A DNA stretch of 64,000 nucleotides from contig OU744721.1 in the NCBI GenBank assembly GCA_916613615.1, forward strand, positions 81,039,060 to 81,103,059. Direction: 5' to 3'. Below, one piece after another: positions 1 through 12,904 of the stretch. Both the position numbers and the translations under genes were made by a program. The first letter of the stretch is position 1; each line of letters begins with the position of its first letter. The notes below the pieces were generated by a model. It was not told the DNA's origin, searched no databases, and saw only the letters and a program-made list of their open reading frames with translations. Source of the stretch: Steromphala cineraria. Lineage: Eukaryota; Mollusca; Gastropoda; Trochida; Trochidae.

Positions 1-1349
1 TGACACTGGCGCTTTGAGACTCACAGACTCAAGAGACACTAATTGACATTATTAGATTAGAATAACCTTTGAACAAAGGAATAGGTAATATACGAAATCC
101 ATTCCATGAACGAAGATGAACGGTCAATTTTTCCTTCTTTGTGCAAGATCTGAGACAGGACGTTGTTCTTGTGGAGTAATGCCAAATGTTGCCTGATTAA
201 AGATTGTTAATCAATAACTCAAACATGTAATGGGACAGTTATTAGCAAGGATAAGTGCACGCCGGTACAAGTAGTTGCAAAATGAGTCCATTCTGGAGTG
301 TATTGCACCTCTAGTATCCCAACAAGTAATCACTGCAGTGACCGAGCTAACCACAAGCTATACATCAACATGATTCATTAGATGTCAATACCAGATCGAA
401 TTACAACCGTCACAGACAGCGAACACAGTATTGGTAACTAAATGCAAGCCATCAATGGGAGGTTCCAAAGGACAACACGTTGCAATATTGTGTCTAGCAA
501 CAGACGGAAACCAAATGATTTTGAACCCCATCACTCGAGTAGTAGAAATGTTTTTATCATTACCGGTCACCTGGGGAGGGAAGCGTGCGTGGTGTGAGAG
601 GGCGCAGGCATTGAATGTTTATTAGATTCAATCAAGAATACATTGGTGGCAATTTTACTCTGATTAGCATACGGTGTCTCGTTACCATTTTCTGTATCTA
701 ACGTTCAGCACGACATTAGGAGCCCGTATGTATCCTCTTGACACTCTTTAAGATAGTTGACAGTTGATCCCTTGACTTTCGTGGTACTTTAAGAATTGAT
801 CGAGAAAGCCTAATGCTTCACTGCATGGAGTAGCATGAAGGAAATACAGTGTCGAAGAGCGTGTAAGAACATTAATTACTCAACATATTTATGTTAATTC
901 TTGTATCTAAAATTCTAAACTTCAATCTGATCATATCAGTTAACCTTTTTCACTTTTTTCACAAAGCTCTTTAAAATTCATTATTCGTCAAAAACACGAT
1001 TGAAACTTTCAAGACCATGACAAATAACATGTGCCGTTTACTTAATGATAAGATAAATAATAAAGCATAAACAATGTTAGCACTGTGACAGCAAGGATGT
1101 GGTATACGGGGTGATAATGTGTTGTGTGCGTGAACATCTCCGTGAATAATATTTCCTCCTTAACCACCATGCCTCTTTCCATATAAATAACATTAGCAAC
1201 TCTGAAACATGGCATATATATTTGAAATGGTCTAGTTCTTTGATGAACTAGTGAGTATTTTGTGACATTTACTCTCCCGTGTTTTATCCTAATTTAGGAT
1301 TATTACTTACATTCTAAAGAACTTGTAACCACAAGCATATAAGACCATC
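1..1349. other. Gene-free AT-rich sequence
   Basis: I see no exon, RNA gene or recognisable transposon here. On the minus strand this lies downstream of the receptor exon at 3638-3932, so it could be intron of that gene, but I found no second receptor exon. Confidence 0.5.
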
Positions 1350-1352
1350 AGG

Positions 1353-1473
1353 GGACCGTTGCACAAAACGACGTAACATTAAGGTCAACCCTGGTGCCAT
1401 AGCTCAATCATTGCACCAAAGATACCTTCTGACTTGAGGTCACCTCAGTGTTATGTGCAACGGGCACTGGACC
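1353..1473. repeat. Short MITE-like inverted repeat
   Basis: The two ends are imperfect inverted repeats of about 35 bp. The left end carries CCGTTGCACAAAAC and the right end, reversed, carries CCCGTTGCACATAAC. The whole unit is about 120 bp with no coding capacity, which fits a small non-autonomous DNA transposon. No clear target-site duplication was found, so the exact ends are uncertain. Confidence 0.5.
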
Positions 1474-3629
1474 ATATCTAAAAGAACAGATTAGGAAACT
1501 GTTAAATCGATAAGTCGTGTGTTTTAATTATTTTGGGTTGACATTTAACAAAATACTTAGTCTTACTTTGGTTGACGAATTTCACAACTGAGAGTATAAC
1601 TTGTAATCAATGGGACACAACGTCACGTTTTAGTAATGATAAACCATTTATAGGTAATTTGGAATCATTGCTAACCTTGGAAAGGATGGTTCGAAATCCT
1701 ATCATCCTGAGAAGACTTTGAATAGGTTTTAGATTCCGATTGAATAGATTAGGACACTCTTAATGCATTCAAAAACTCATTTAGATTGTTTGAAACAAAA
1801 CACGTGTTTAATTTGTCAGGCCCCTGTTCAGATAAAATTCTGGTGGATTTGTTCTGTTATCTCGTTCATCCCATAACGACGTTTAACTGGTTATACTATC
1901 TGCTTGTTATACATAGTTAATCGTCATGAATGTGATTTAAATATAATGAACGAAACACTTTTCACTTGAAATAAGTTATGAACGCGTCACAGTGGTTGCT
2001 CGCCTATTGATCCATTATTGAGCTGCATCAGTTTGATTTGACATCAGACAGATTTGGGGTCTTACATCTTCTTGTATCGAAGGCATGGGGGCTACTTTTA
2101 TCTTCAATTACCCCGTTGAAATTTCGTAGGAAATATTCAAACTTTTCATAATGGAATTCAATGAAAATCCAAAGGATACAGAGTTTTCAGCACTTCCATG
2201 CTGATTTTCGTAAGACACAACAATGACATGATAATTAATGAATTAAATCTTGTATTTCTGGGTTAATGAACGCATTGCGACAAAGCTTATATGACGTTTG
2301 AATAACTTTGTTTCTCTTAATGAACAGACATTATACTATAAATATGACCAATTAGGGACACAAAAGCATAAATCGACAAAACAGACAACAGGTAACGAGT
2401 CGCAGTAGAGGCCTATAGTACATTTGCACAATCACCGAAAGGACAAACCAGCCGGTAGATGAGTATACACGAGAAACATATGGCTATCAGACCACAATAG
2501 AACCGCTTTGTCCCGTCTATTAGTCTCGACATAGTATGAATAGTTTCCATCATGTCAACGTTTTACATCTGTTAACGTGTAGCTGTACAACTGCATTCCG
2601 TGCATTCCCCTTAAACTGTAAAAATGCAGGAATATTATTTCAGATATCACTGAATAGTTGTCGATAATACAGACCAATAACCCGATCTGATATGAACATA
2701 TGTTGACTGACAAATCTGATAACATACATAATAAGCATTTTATTGTATTGTTGACTTAATAAAATCCTTTTAAAACATATAACATTTCATAAGATAAATA
2801 CTTGCATTGTTGACGGGGAAAGTTGCATCCGCTATATGTTTATACGTTGTCAATGTCCTAAGCATAATATACGCTAGCAATAGTAGTTGTCCCAATTATG
2901 ATATTCGCTTTGCAAAGCAATTTCATAGCCAGAACAAAATAACAGTGAAATATTGAAAACATCACACAGTAAAATGTTTATTCATGAAGCCAATGTCACG
3001 TTTATGTCATCTTCGCGTTCATTTCACGATGATTGTGACAAAATGATAAAAAGTCGTGTCATAATCATGCAAAAACACTTATTTCTCTGGATAACTGTAT
3101 TTCAGGCAATATGAAGGCTTTAAAACAAGATATTTCTTCTAGCTTCGCTGCAAGTTGCCTTTTAAAATTGATTTCGCAGTGCTGATTGCAGGTGATCGAG
3201 ACTGGCGACTTGCTAGAGAGGGAATGGAGACAAAGAGGAAGAACGAGGGATATGGTAACTTATAGGGAGGGACAGGAAATATATCGTAGGGAGAGAAAAA
3301 TAGAGAGTATTGACCGGAGATTTGTAGATAGAGAGGGACATTAAGATCCATCTCAGTATGCGCTCTACTGGGTCCATTATTAGTGCTATATAAACAGCTG
3401 GTAATGGCCCATCTGTCAATAGACGCTGATTTGTCGTTCAGTTTACTGCATATTGTACTTCATTGTAACCTGTATGTTATTATTACAGTGAATAGATAAC
3501 AACAACATAATGCGTGTTTCCGCAATACCATCAGACCACAAAAGCGAAAAAGAAGTTAAAATAAAATCGATGACGTCAACCTGAAAGCAGAGATGTATAA
3601 AATATTAATAGAGGTTGAGACAAGAGCAT
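1474..3629. other. Probable receptor intron, nothing recognised
   Basis: This stretch follows the splice donor of the GPCR exon at 3638 on the minus strand, so it is probably intron. I searched it for the usual TM3-TM7 signatures (W in ECL1, the DRY region, a CWxP region, NPxxY) and found none. The short open frames here look like chance. Confidence 0.45.
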
Positions 3630-3637
3630 CTACTCAC

Positions 3638-3932
3638 CATTGAAGATGTTAGTGAGGAGTGTTATAGGTAGACAGAAGACTGCAACCATCACATCGGCCA
3701 GGGCCAGGTTCACCAGGAGCACATAGGTCACTGAATGAAACCTTTTGTCTTTGTAAATAACGGCAATAACACTGATGTTTCCAATCAAGGCAAGACAGAA
3801 GACAGCTCCGTATGCTAACGACAGAATAACAATCATATATGCAGGCTGCTTGACGAGGGGGTAATAGATGGTTTGGTCATCGATAGAATAATTTGACAAT
3901 GACACGTTATTTGACATTGTTGAGTTCTCCAT
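3638..3932 (-). CDS. Rhodopsin-family peptide GPCR, first coding exon (TM1-TM2)
   Basis: This exon encodes the N-terminal part of a class A seven-transmembrane receptor, probably for a neuropeptide; the ligand cannot be named. From the Met codon at 3932 it starts with a short extracellular tail containing three N-glycosylation sequons (NST, NVS, NYS). TM1 follows with the GN motif (LIGNISV), then a short basic loop, then TM2 with the LVNLALADV signature and the LPITL end seen in peptide receptors. The exon ends at a strong donor, GGTGAGTA on the minus strand, with the intron starting at 3637. The reading frame stays open upstream to a Met codon at 4124, giving 64 more residues of low-complexity Ser/Gly/Asp sequence; I prefer the inner start because it yields a normal glycosylated tail. 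Later exons (TM3-TM7) were not seen. The family assignment is firm, the subfamily is not. Confidence 0.85.
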
Positions 3933-4124
3933 ATTTGAATACTTCTGAATTGTGCCTTTAAAGCGACTCTGGGTGGAAAAGGTATAAATTACACAAGCAA
4001 ACTTTATCCTGGTGTGTGTGACAGCAGCGCTGGTATCACTGTCCCCGACAAGGCTGGTGTCCCGAGTGCCGTCCCCGCCACTGCCACTGTCACTGCCAGG
4101 CGTTACTGACTGGCTCCAACACAC

Positions 4125-7100
4125 TGCGCCTGCATTCTAGAACATCACCTGTCTTGTCGCCTTTACTCTAGTCTAGTATATAAAACTATTGATGGCCTGA
4201 ATAGAACTAATCTACACTAGTGTTAACTTCTAGTATATCTACTTCCTCCTTTTATATAACACTGGTTTAATGATAAGGACTTGTAATCCGGATGATGTTC
4301 CTATATTGGTAGATTGGCAGTCTGAGCTATGATATCGAAGTCAATATACTGGATATCATGTATCCAATTTGATGAAAGAAAGCGACGGATATCGCCATCA
4401 ATGCTGTCGAACGCCGCTTATATCGATTGCCAACGTAAGCCCTTACAGACAGTGTGTTCCTGTCTGAATTTGATAAATTGTATAAGTCAAAAACATTTAC
4501 AGGTCTGTACCTGCATCAGTAAGACACGAAGTAATAAGACGTCTCTGAACCACTGCCCTGCAGTCATGTGACCCTTTGATCTCAGCTTCCTTTGATAGCA
4601 CAACTTCGGTAATGGAACTGTGGTCATTTAAGACAACTCGGTCCATTTATCAACTAATGACAGCCAGTAAGGCAATTTTGTTGTCGCTTTAAGGGGGATT
4701 TTCTGACTGACAGTCAATTCGCCACATCATCATGATAAAGATCGTTGCGAACTTTATACCGATTCCATAAAACCATTAAATGCTCTTTGTGATGTGGCTC
4801 ATCTTCTTTACCAGATAAAAGAGTTCACTTCTTTGAGGCATTTTAGAAGTTGGAATGACAATAATGCTGAGGGATATTTGGATGACAGATTGCTTGAGAA
4901 CGACACAAGGATATGTGTCCAAACGTCGCATACAATGAACAACGAAGTTGTCATCCATATATTCCTCAGCATTAAAAGACTTTCACGTAAGACGTAAGAA
5001 TTATATGTATAGTAATTAGTAGATACGCATATGGCTTGCCGCCTTGCGAAACCTAAGAGTCAGTAACATTACAAAATAATTGTCTTGATCATCTAACTTT
5101 CATTCCTCCTTAGGCGAGCCTTCTGTATTGACAACGTGTCTTAGGTGGACTTTTTATTCAAAACAAATCTTACTATTTTTTTCAAACGTAATCTACCTAT
5201 GTAATATACCATCTCGATGTCCATGCGCTTTGATTATACGTACATACGATTTTGTACTTTTGGCCATGAGGCCTTGAATACGAATAAACTTTCATTTTCA
5301 CTATATTCAAAACAATTTTCAACTCTAATAATTTTGATTTTATCATAAATGTTTTACGAATATCACATTCCCTTTATTGTGATGCACATGAAGCAAATAG
5401 CATGGCTAATGAGTATTTTTAACACTGAACAGCGCTGGAGGCTCTTATTATTCAAATAAAATAACATTAGGTATGTTCAAAAAATCATATGTTCATTGTT
5501 TAACATTCTTGCATCCTGTAAAGTATTGGTTTGCTATCAAATCACCACCTTCGCCAGCCTCGCAAAATCATCTGAAAATCACAATTATAATTATCGACCA
5601 ATGTTATGTTATACATGTGCAGAAGTTTCATGTTGCGCCAGCATTACAGGAACTTAACACATGCATTAAGAACCGTTGTGACACTGGCGAATCTCATTAT
5701 TTCGAACATTTTGAATCTACACAGATAATCCATATTTCGCTTAATTACTTACAACCCGCACTCGGCAAACTTATCATCTACGTTAATTGGAAAATATCTT
5801 TTTAAATGTACTTACTTTTCATTTTCATTTTAAAGAGCGGGGAAATTAATGTAACGGTAACTTAGTTCCAAGTAAGTTACGAATTTGGCATTATTTAAAT
5901 ATTTACATTTCTCATATATACTATCTTAAAGATTATTGCATTATTTGTCTAAGTTAAGAAACCAGTATATATCATAACGCTGAACACCTATTTCAGTCGT
6001 TTTCAACAATACCAAAAACACGTTTAAAGCATGAAAACGTAGGCCCTTGCTTGTTGCTCATCAATATCTATTTAAGTATTTAACATCGCTTGAACTGGCG
6101 CTGAACTTTGACAGCGAAAGTGAAGTAAACTGCAAAATATAGTTTTGAATAAGATATATCTAAAATATCAATGTACAACAATTTTTGTCCAACCGTCTCT
6201 ACGATTAACAGCCTCGCTTGTCTGAAGTTTTAAGTATGTATTGCAGGTCATTGAAAACATTAGTATTGTATATCAGCAACCGTGTCACACTTTAACATTA
6301 ACGGCATGATATCGACAAATATTTTATTTATATTCTCATTTGCACAATAGAGATTTCAATAGAATGCGAATGTCCTCCTTTGCCTAAAAATAAAATGTCA
6401 AATTTAGGCGCTAAAATACGTGATTGATGTCTTTTTTACATCAACAGTCGATACTTACAGGTAAAATAACACTGGCTATATCACAGCCAACCTGAAAATC
6501 ATGGCTCATTAAGCCACGTCTTATATTACGGCATATAAAGCCCATGAGGTATGATCACGTGCGTTCATGTCGATGGAGAGATCTGACGTCGATGTTTGGA
6601 AAACAAATATTGTCAATTGGGTATCACGTTTTTTGTACCGTAATTAATACTACCAGTTTATTTGTGTTTGTTACCTTAATGAGGTAGGGACAAGGTATCC
6701 GTTGTTAGAACTACCATGAAATGTAGGCAATTGCTCGAGGACGTATCCAGGGTACGGGAAGATGATAAAGTAGGCCTGGTACAATTGAAATTTAGAATGT
6801 ATTTAGCCTGACGAATTTCAAGACGCCTTCGAAAGATATTCTGGATACACTATTTATTGCTAACAGAGAGGTAAGTTCGTTTCGTTACCTTCGTTCTTCA
6901 TTCTATCCATAAGAGAGAAGCTTACGAAAAAATGCCTTTTTAAGAATAATGATTGTAATCTTTATCAAGATGTATGCATCTAAGTCAACGTGGACAGCTG
7001 GTAAAGCGATCGGCTAACTATTGATGCGATATAAACACCAACAACACCAAATAATGAATAGTTTCAGCTCCAAATTATAAAAATGAGAAGATTTAATATA

Positions 7101-7224
7101 GATGTTGTTGCATCGATTGTAAGTGGTCAATTTAATTAAATTCAGATCGACAGTTCCATAGTTGTTAATACGATGCAAAATAACACATTGATCAAAAGTA
7201 AAAAGGTGTTAGAAAACACATTTT
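4125..7224. other. Intergenic, no gene recognised
   Basis: This is AT-rich sequence upstream of the receptor exon. A TATA-like TTTTATATAC occurs on the minus strand near 4180, about 55 bp before the outer Met codon of the receptor, but nothing else supports a promoter there. The 110-codon open frame around 5473-5805 has no recognisable domain or coding signature. Confidence 0.45.
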
Positions 7225-7866
7225 TGTCCCCCGCCGCCGAGTTGTGCGGAGCGGGGATATAGTGTTCAGCTCCGTACGTCAGTACCGCTTTTTGTTAGCG
7301 CGATATCTCACAAACCCTTAAAAAGCCGTTAAACTAGGTATCCGTCTTAATTAGGTCCATTTGCAGACAACAGCCGCTTTTGGTGACCTTGATCTAATTT
7401 GCAAGGTCACGACATGACTATAACCAGGACATGTACGTAAAGCCTTATTTGCGTACTACCTCACAACCCCTTGCACCTAGAGCATTCAAACTTGGTATCA
7501 GTCTTCATTTGGTCAATACACAGACACCAGTCGGTTTTGGTGACTTTGACATAATAATATTTTGCAAGGTTACGGCAGGCCTTTGACCAGTACCTAAAGC
7601 CTTGTTAGCGTAAATTCTCACAAACCTTTGCACATAGAGCCCTCAATAAACTTGGTATCAGTCTTCATTGGTTGGATACGCAGACACCAGTCAAGTTTGG
7701 GTTTCGGTGACCCTAGGCTAATTTTCAAGGTCACAACAGGAGTTTACAGTACATAAGACTTTTTAGCGCAATATATCAAAAACCTATGCTTTCAGTCTTC
7801 ATTGTCACTGTCACTGTCACTGTTCAATGGACACGCAGACACCAGTTGGTTTTGGAAACTTTGACA
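7225..7866. repeat. Degenerate tandem repeat, about 155-bp period, four units
   Basis: Four diverged units begin near 7309, 7461, 7619 and 7775. Each contains a version of CACAAACCTTTGCACATAGA, then CTTGGTATCAGTCTTCATT, then CGCAGACACCAGT, then GGTGACCTTGA and CAAGGTCACAACAGG. The last unit is cut short by the LINE fragment that starts near 7868, and it contains a small CACTGT triplication near 7805. Arrays like this are common in gastropod DNA and have no coding role that I can see. Confidence 0.75.
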
Positions 7867-7867
7867 T

Positions 7868-8590
7868 AGACAATAGACAATACTTTATTACCTTTAAAGA
7901 AATTCGTTCCGGATCACAAAGCTTTGACATCATTATTAAATAACAACATTAAAGCATAAAACGGAGATAATACATGGGAATTAAGATGGTTGAAGTGACT
8001 AAGAAGATAACTGGACATTCAACATTTGATTGAATTATGTAGTTATAACAACATAAAAGGACATAAGGTATATGATTTAAAATTGCTTAACAACTAAGAT
8101 GATGACTGGACATACAGCATTAAAATATGTAGTTTTAACAGCATAAAAGGAGATAAGGTATATGATTTAAATTTACTAACAACTAAGATGATGACTGGAC
8201 ATTCAACATTTGTTTAAAAATGAAATGCTTTGCGGAATAAAAGACGTTCGAGCTCGTTTAGTCTTGGTAATTGGTACTGTGTAGCGGCGACCAGAAGGTA
8301 AAAGCTTATATTCTGGATTTAAGAAATGTGTTGGGTCGTTAATGATTTTTTCACACGTTGAAAGTACTTGCCGCTCATATAAAAATGATAGATTATCAAA
8401 AGTGACCCCTGCTATTTTACTTGCTGAATTTACAATTTTGTTGAGTTTTGATTTGTTTTTGACTGAAAGAGACTCGAACCAGCATTGAGATGAGAAGGTA
8501 AGTATGCTTTGAATAAAAGTAGTGTTTTTAGAGCAACTATGAGAGGCCAACCTTGGTGTAAGGCAATCCCTTTTAGCCAATTTCTCCCTT
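7868..8590 (-). mobile_element. 5'-truncated non-LTR retrotransposon (3' part)
   Basis: Read on the minus strand this is the tail of a LINE: the end of a reverse transcriptase frame (8580-8203), then a 3' UTR built of about three related units of roughly 100 bp. Each unit contains a version of AAGATGATGACTGGACAT followed by AACAACATAAAAGGAGATAAGG. The element ends at 7868-7890 in an AATAAAG-type end with two TATTGTC repeats. It sits inside the tandem array that ends at 7866, so it inserted into a pre-existing repeat. The 5' end is truncated near 8590. Confidence 0.7.
8203..8540 (-). pseudogene. LINE reverse transcriptase, C-terminal remnant
   Basis: The minus-strand frame keeps the C-terminal tail typical of many animal LINE polymerases. 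It has a QSILTFSSQCWF block, then a SKLNKIVNSASKIAG block, then a DPTHFLNPEYKLLPSGRRY block and a final TSFIPQSISFLN. There is no palm domain or YADD box, and the sequence upstream of the QSILTF block is disrupted, so no functional enzyme can be made. In the family this tail follows the polymerase domain. Clade assignment is uncertain. Confidence 0.75.
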
Positions 8591-9317
8591 GCGGTGGGGA
8601 CATAGTGACGTTAGTAACAACAATGTTATGGGTTCGATTGTACAAGACTCAAAAACTCTAAATATTCACATTCAAATGTTTTCTTACTAACTTGACTACG
8701 AACACACAAACACGCACTCATCCTATCATTAGCTATATGTAAAAATATTTGCCATTATGTCCGTTGTGTACCATCACTGTGTATAGTAATATACTCCTCA
8801 CAAAATATTAAGCAATATGTAAAATATGAAACACATGCTAGATGTGTTCAAATGTGATGTAATCAAAGTATAGAATATGACCCGCGCGCGGGCATTATTG
8901 AAAACTATGCCCGATGCCCGCGGGGAGGAGGATCTACTTTTCTATAATGCCCACGCGTCATGTTTTATTCAACATATTAACTGGCCGAGACAACAATTTT
9001 GTACTAAAATATAAATTGGTGGACACAGTTATCAACAGAGGTGAGATTAAGAGTCGATCCAAATGTGTTTTCGGTTTGTTAAACGCATCGCGCGAACGCA
9101 GCCGCATCAAGCCTTGCTATGTGTTGCACTGAAGCCAGCATTTATCGTAGTGATGCGTTGACTTGAAATCCCTTTATTGTCAAAGTATTTTTAAGATATA
9201 TAAATAAGTATTCTTAGCCTTAGTTTACCTCAAAATAAATATGATAATATAAAATATCAAACCACTCAAACTCAACCTTTGATATATGAGGACCTTACAT
9301 AACGGTTCCATCAGCGC

Positions 9318-9400
9318 TGTCACAATGGCTCAGTCGTCCGAGCGTTGGGTTCTAACTCTTATACGAACTATACGAGTTCGAGACCCAATTTCACCAAATT
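9318..9400 (+). repeat. tRNA-like SINE head candidate
   Basis: An A-box-like TGGCTCAGTCGTCCGAGCG is followed about 50 bp later by a B-box-like GAGTTCGAGACCC, the spacing of an internal RNA polymerase III promoter. The middle resembles a tRNA anticodon arm (GCGTTGGGTTCTAAC), but the stems do not pair well, so it is not a working tRNA gene. A decayed tRNA-derived SINE is the best reading. Confidence 0.35.
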
Positions 9401-10208
9401 CATTTGAAGATGGCAAAATTAGATTGGTGTTATTTTTCAAAGGTGATGACTTTAACTATAAATCCTCAAGTATATCGTTGGAAACTATGAAGATAATTGC
9501 CCGCAGCAGAGGGCATTATCAAGATAGATTCCAAAACGACAATTATATGATAAAATTTAGTTTTTCAATGAAATTCTCAAAAACAGTCTTATATATTCGC
9601 ATAACCAAATTCATACCTCAAACTAACATTAATAGAAGTTATGACCTATAAAACATAATCAACCCTTAACTTTCAATCTGACTGCCTTAGATAAGTTTTA
9701 CAATTAAGTTTGACCGATTGACGTGCGTCATTGTCCGGTTTTCGATTACAATCGGGAATTCAGTTCTTCCTGTTGTCACTTTACGACGTCGATGAACTTT
9801 AATATCTCTCTTTAACCATGGACACTTATCGATCAGAAACACCATCGGTAAAGTTTGGCATATACATGTATGACCCCTGACAACTCACGGAGTGATTCGT
9901 TAAACAATTTTACACAGTAGGGTGAATGAGGTCACATAAAGAATTTCTGAAGACACTTAGCAAAAACCTTTTCATTTGTTTTTCACTTTTCAAAAAATGA
10001 TATATACAAAGTAAGAGTTTCATAGCACATTAACCTTTCAAGTTATCGTGTTCACAAGCAATTTAGTAGTTGTTTTACAACTCGTGGCCTTGACCTTTTA
10101 ACTTGAAAGTTAACATGTCAAAATAGTTCCCCCGAGGTATAAGCAGTTATTTATTAATAAGAGTTCTTGAAAGCGTTCTGGAAAAACGTTATAGTTAGTA
10201 ATATAACT

Positions 10209-10254
10209 GCGGCTGTAGCTGCGGCTGCGGCTTCGGCGGGGCGGCGGCGGCGAT
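10209..10254 (+). repeat. GC-rich CGG/CGGCTG low-complexity tract
   Basis: A 46-bp run of GCGGCTG and GGCGGCGG triplet-like units stands out in very AT-rich surroundings. No open frame of interest crosses it. It looks like a simple-sequence expansion. Confidence 0.7.
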
Positions 10255-10524
10255 GGAAACTACACAAAAGTGAAAGCAGCAACGACCTTAGTCGAGGCTG
10301 CTACTGAGTGACTACTCCATTCTTTGTCACGCAGCGAATGGCTCAAATATGACCCAAGTTGCCTCAAACTCCAACTCACTCATTATCTTGAATTCAAAAT
10401 CAAATAGATTCATGCCCAGGAGTAATTTCTTCATGTTCATATAAATAAATGTCATTTGTTATCCGTGTATCTGATTCGCTGAACACTGTAACAGAAATTC
10501 AGTTCATACCTGCATAAACTTAAT

Positions 10525-10800
10525 TTCGTGACGTCACATCAAATTTAGCCACGCCCATTCACACTTAGCCACGCCCCAAATGACGGAACTATTCGTAAAC
10601 AAGTAACGTTTTTTATGCTGTACCAGTTCGCGAGAGTTCGGTAAAAAATTACAAATAGCTAATATCAAATACATATTTTATAGTTTGTTTGATAAATGGC
10701 ACGGCTTCATAACTATATACCCGGTCGTTTTCTCCCGCAGTCGCGGCTGTTGCAAGGGGATCCGCGAAATGCCGCAGTTTCTAGCTTTGTTTCTCAACAA
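10525..10800. repeat. Dispersed repeat, copy 1 (pairs with 12905-13135)
   Basis: This segment shares ordered landmarks with 12905-13135: a CACATCAAATTTAGCCACG start, then a GCACGGCTT block, then CGGTCGTTTTCTCCCGCAG, and an end in GATCCGCGAAATGCCGC. The second copy is diverged and lacks part of the middle. Both are in the same orientation. No coding capacity is seen, and the family was not recognised. Confidence 0.5.
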
Positions 10801-11191
10801 GATTAGAGAATTCAGCTGTTTAACATAAACTTAATTCGATTTGATCTGATTGCTTGTCGTCAAGCCTTTAAGCCAAATGTATGGCACCTACGATAGTCTA
10901 ATCGGCTATTTTCATCCCGAATCCAACAGTCGCGAGTTTGTGTTATAAATGTACAACGGTTGGCACTAGGAATGTCAAGGCCACGTGACAAGACGTTGTG
11001 TGATTCCGTTGTGAATTTTCATTGGCTGGTGAACTAGTCGTAGGCGGAGCTAAAATAATAATGACGTTTTGATTGACATTTTTTCTCTCTCGTTTTGTTG
11101 AGAGTTGAATTCGTTCGCGTAAATAGTGCAGTAGTATTTGTTGCATTGTGTTTATTTGGAGCAAATAAACGTATTAAAACATCGAATTTGT

Positions 11192-11364
11192 GTATATTTA
11201 TTTATAAGAATTGACTTCAAAATTTATTAAGTTCATGGAGGTATAAACTTAAAAACCGCTGTGCAAACTTCGCGTAAACGCGGATTTACACAGTTTGCAC
11301 AGCGGTTTTTAAGTTTATACCTCCATGAACTTAATTAATTTTGAAGTCAATTCTTAAATATACC
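11192..11364. repeat. Near-perfect hairpin, arms about 64 bp
   Basis: The left arm (11206-11269) and right arm (11292-11355) are almost exact reverse complements, separated by a 22-bp loop at 11270-11291 that itself contains CGCGTAAACGCG. Pairing resumes outside the core (GTATATTTA on both sides) after a 6-bp interruption on the left. The unit is most likely a foldback or MITE-type element, although transcription through it would also give a long RNA hairpin. Confidence 0.85.
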
Positions 11365-11749
11365 ATGTAATGTGGCATTTACTTATGGAACCTCTTTAAC
11401 AAGTTAGCATGGAAATGAAATAATTAATGCTCAATATATTTGTTTGTCATCTCTCGTCGATCATCGAACTATAAATAATCAAAAGTGTATGAAACTGCCA
11501 CACCTTTGAAACCGTATTTACGACACTCTCTACTAGTATTTGAGGCTTGCTTATTAAGCCTCCATAATAACACTAAGGTTTTCATAGTAGAGAGCTATAT
11601 ATGGAGTCGCTTTGTAATTACCGCAACTCGTTCCATTCATATTGAATGTTCTTAAGAAACTGCTACTTTTCATTGGTCTTCTCCATCCTTGTACTTTTTT
11701 GTCGTTTTCATGTACACGTTACATTTTGGACTTAGTTATTACACTGAGG

Positions 11750-12060
11750 TAAGTGAGTGAGTTGGGGTCAACGTGTTGTCAAGCGATGTGTCAGCCATTT
11801 AACACGTGAGTGTTGCCATTGAAAAGAGAATGGATACATCCGAGCGAAAGAAGATCAAAAGGATGAGGGAACAGTGAGAGAGAGGCAACAGGTTATAGAG
11901 CGACTCAAATTTGGTCTGGATTCTACCCGTGGACCTGTCCAGGTTGGGTGATCCTTTCAGGGCATGTAAGCTCCAGCTGGCATAGTCCTCAGGGTTGCCA
12001 AAACACACAAACCACCACACCCCGGTAAGATATCGGGTCAAATTGTGGTCATGTGAGTGA
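11750..12060 (+). repeat. Dispersed repeat, copy 1 (pairs with 30170-30420)
   Basis: It starts with GTGAGTGAG and shares many blocks in order with 30170-30420. These include a GAGCGACTCAAATTTGGTCTGG block, GCATGTAAGCTCCAGCTGGC, and an ACACACAAACCACCACACC end. Both copies have the same orientation. The GTGAGTGAG edge resembles a repeat family that I associate with gastropods. No protein is encoded. Confidence 0.6.
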
Positions 12061-12904
12061 AACGTTGGTCATGGGTACACCTGTTGATACTCGAAAACCA
12101 TTTACGAAATAGTACATTTGACGGAGTTGGGACTGTTGATTCTACAAACGAACTTAGAGCGATTACCAAGTCTGATGCTCCAATGGGTAAACGTTTTCTC
12201 ACACACTATTTCACCTTGACCTAAACTACATATTGTTTTCTGAGGTTCTGTATATCATTGACTTTTGACGTATTACGTACAGCAGATCGCGGGGGTATGT
12301 GAGCCACGTTCATTTTTCTTGTTTTTATTATGCAATGCCACCAGCATAATTCAAAATTTAACCAGAGCAATACGACGAAATACGATATTCTGTATGACGA
12401 TCATATTGCGAAAGAACTCCATTAGTTCCTGATTGATTGACACCTCCCCTACTAGATGTCGTATATTTCAGCCATATTCGTTCTACCGAACTCATTTGGG
12501 AATGTGAGCTGTGTGTAACAATGTTATCTGACAAGCATGTATATGTAAGTCCACGCTAACTCAATTGTCTAGAAGAGTCTTTCATTATTGTCGCCTGTGT
12601 TGACAGGGGTTAGACACTAGTTTTCACACTGAAATATCAAATTCCAAAGACGAACTTCATAAGTATTTTATTCTAACAGAATATAATTTGATTTAAGTCT
12701 TAAGTTTGCGTTACTATGTCCTACGTCGGTGTCCGAGTCCAGCGTGTATAGGAGATACTATGCCATATGAAGGATTTACCTAGTTCTACACAGGAGATAA
12801 TTTATATTCCTATATATTGTCCTGGCCATTTTTTTATCTGTAGATACAGTATCGGGGAACTTTAAGTTAAATTTCCTTTGAAGTTTATTTAAGTTTTCGA
12901 TACT

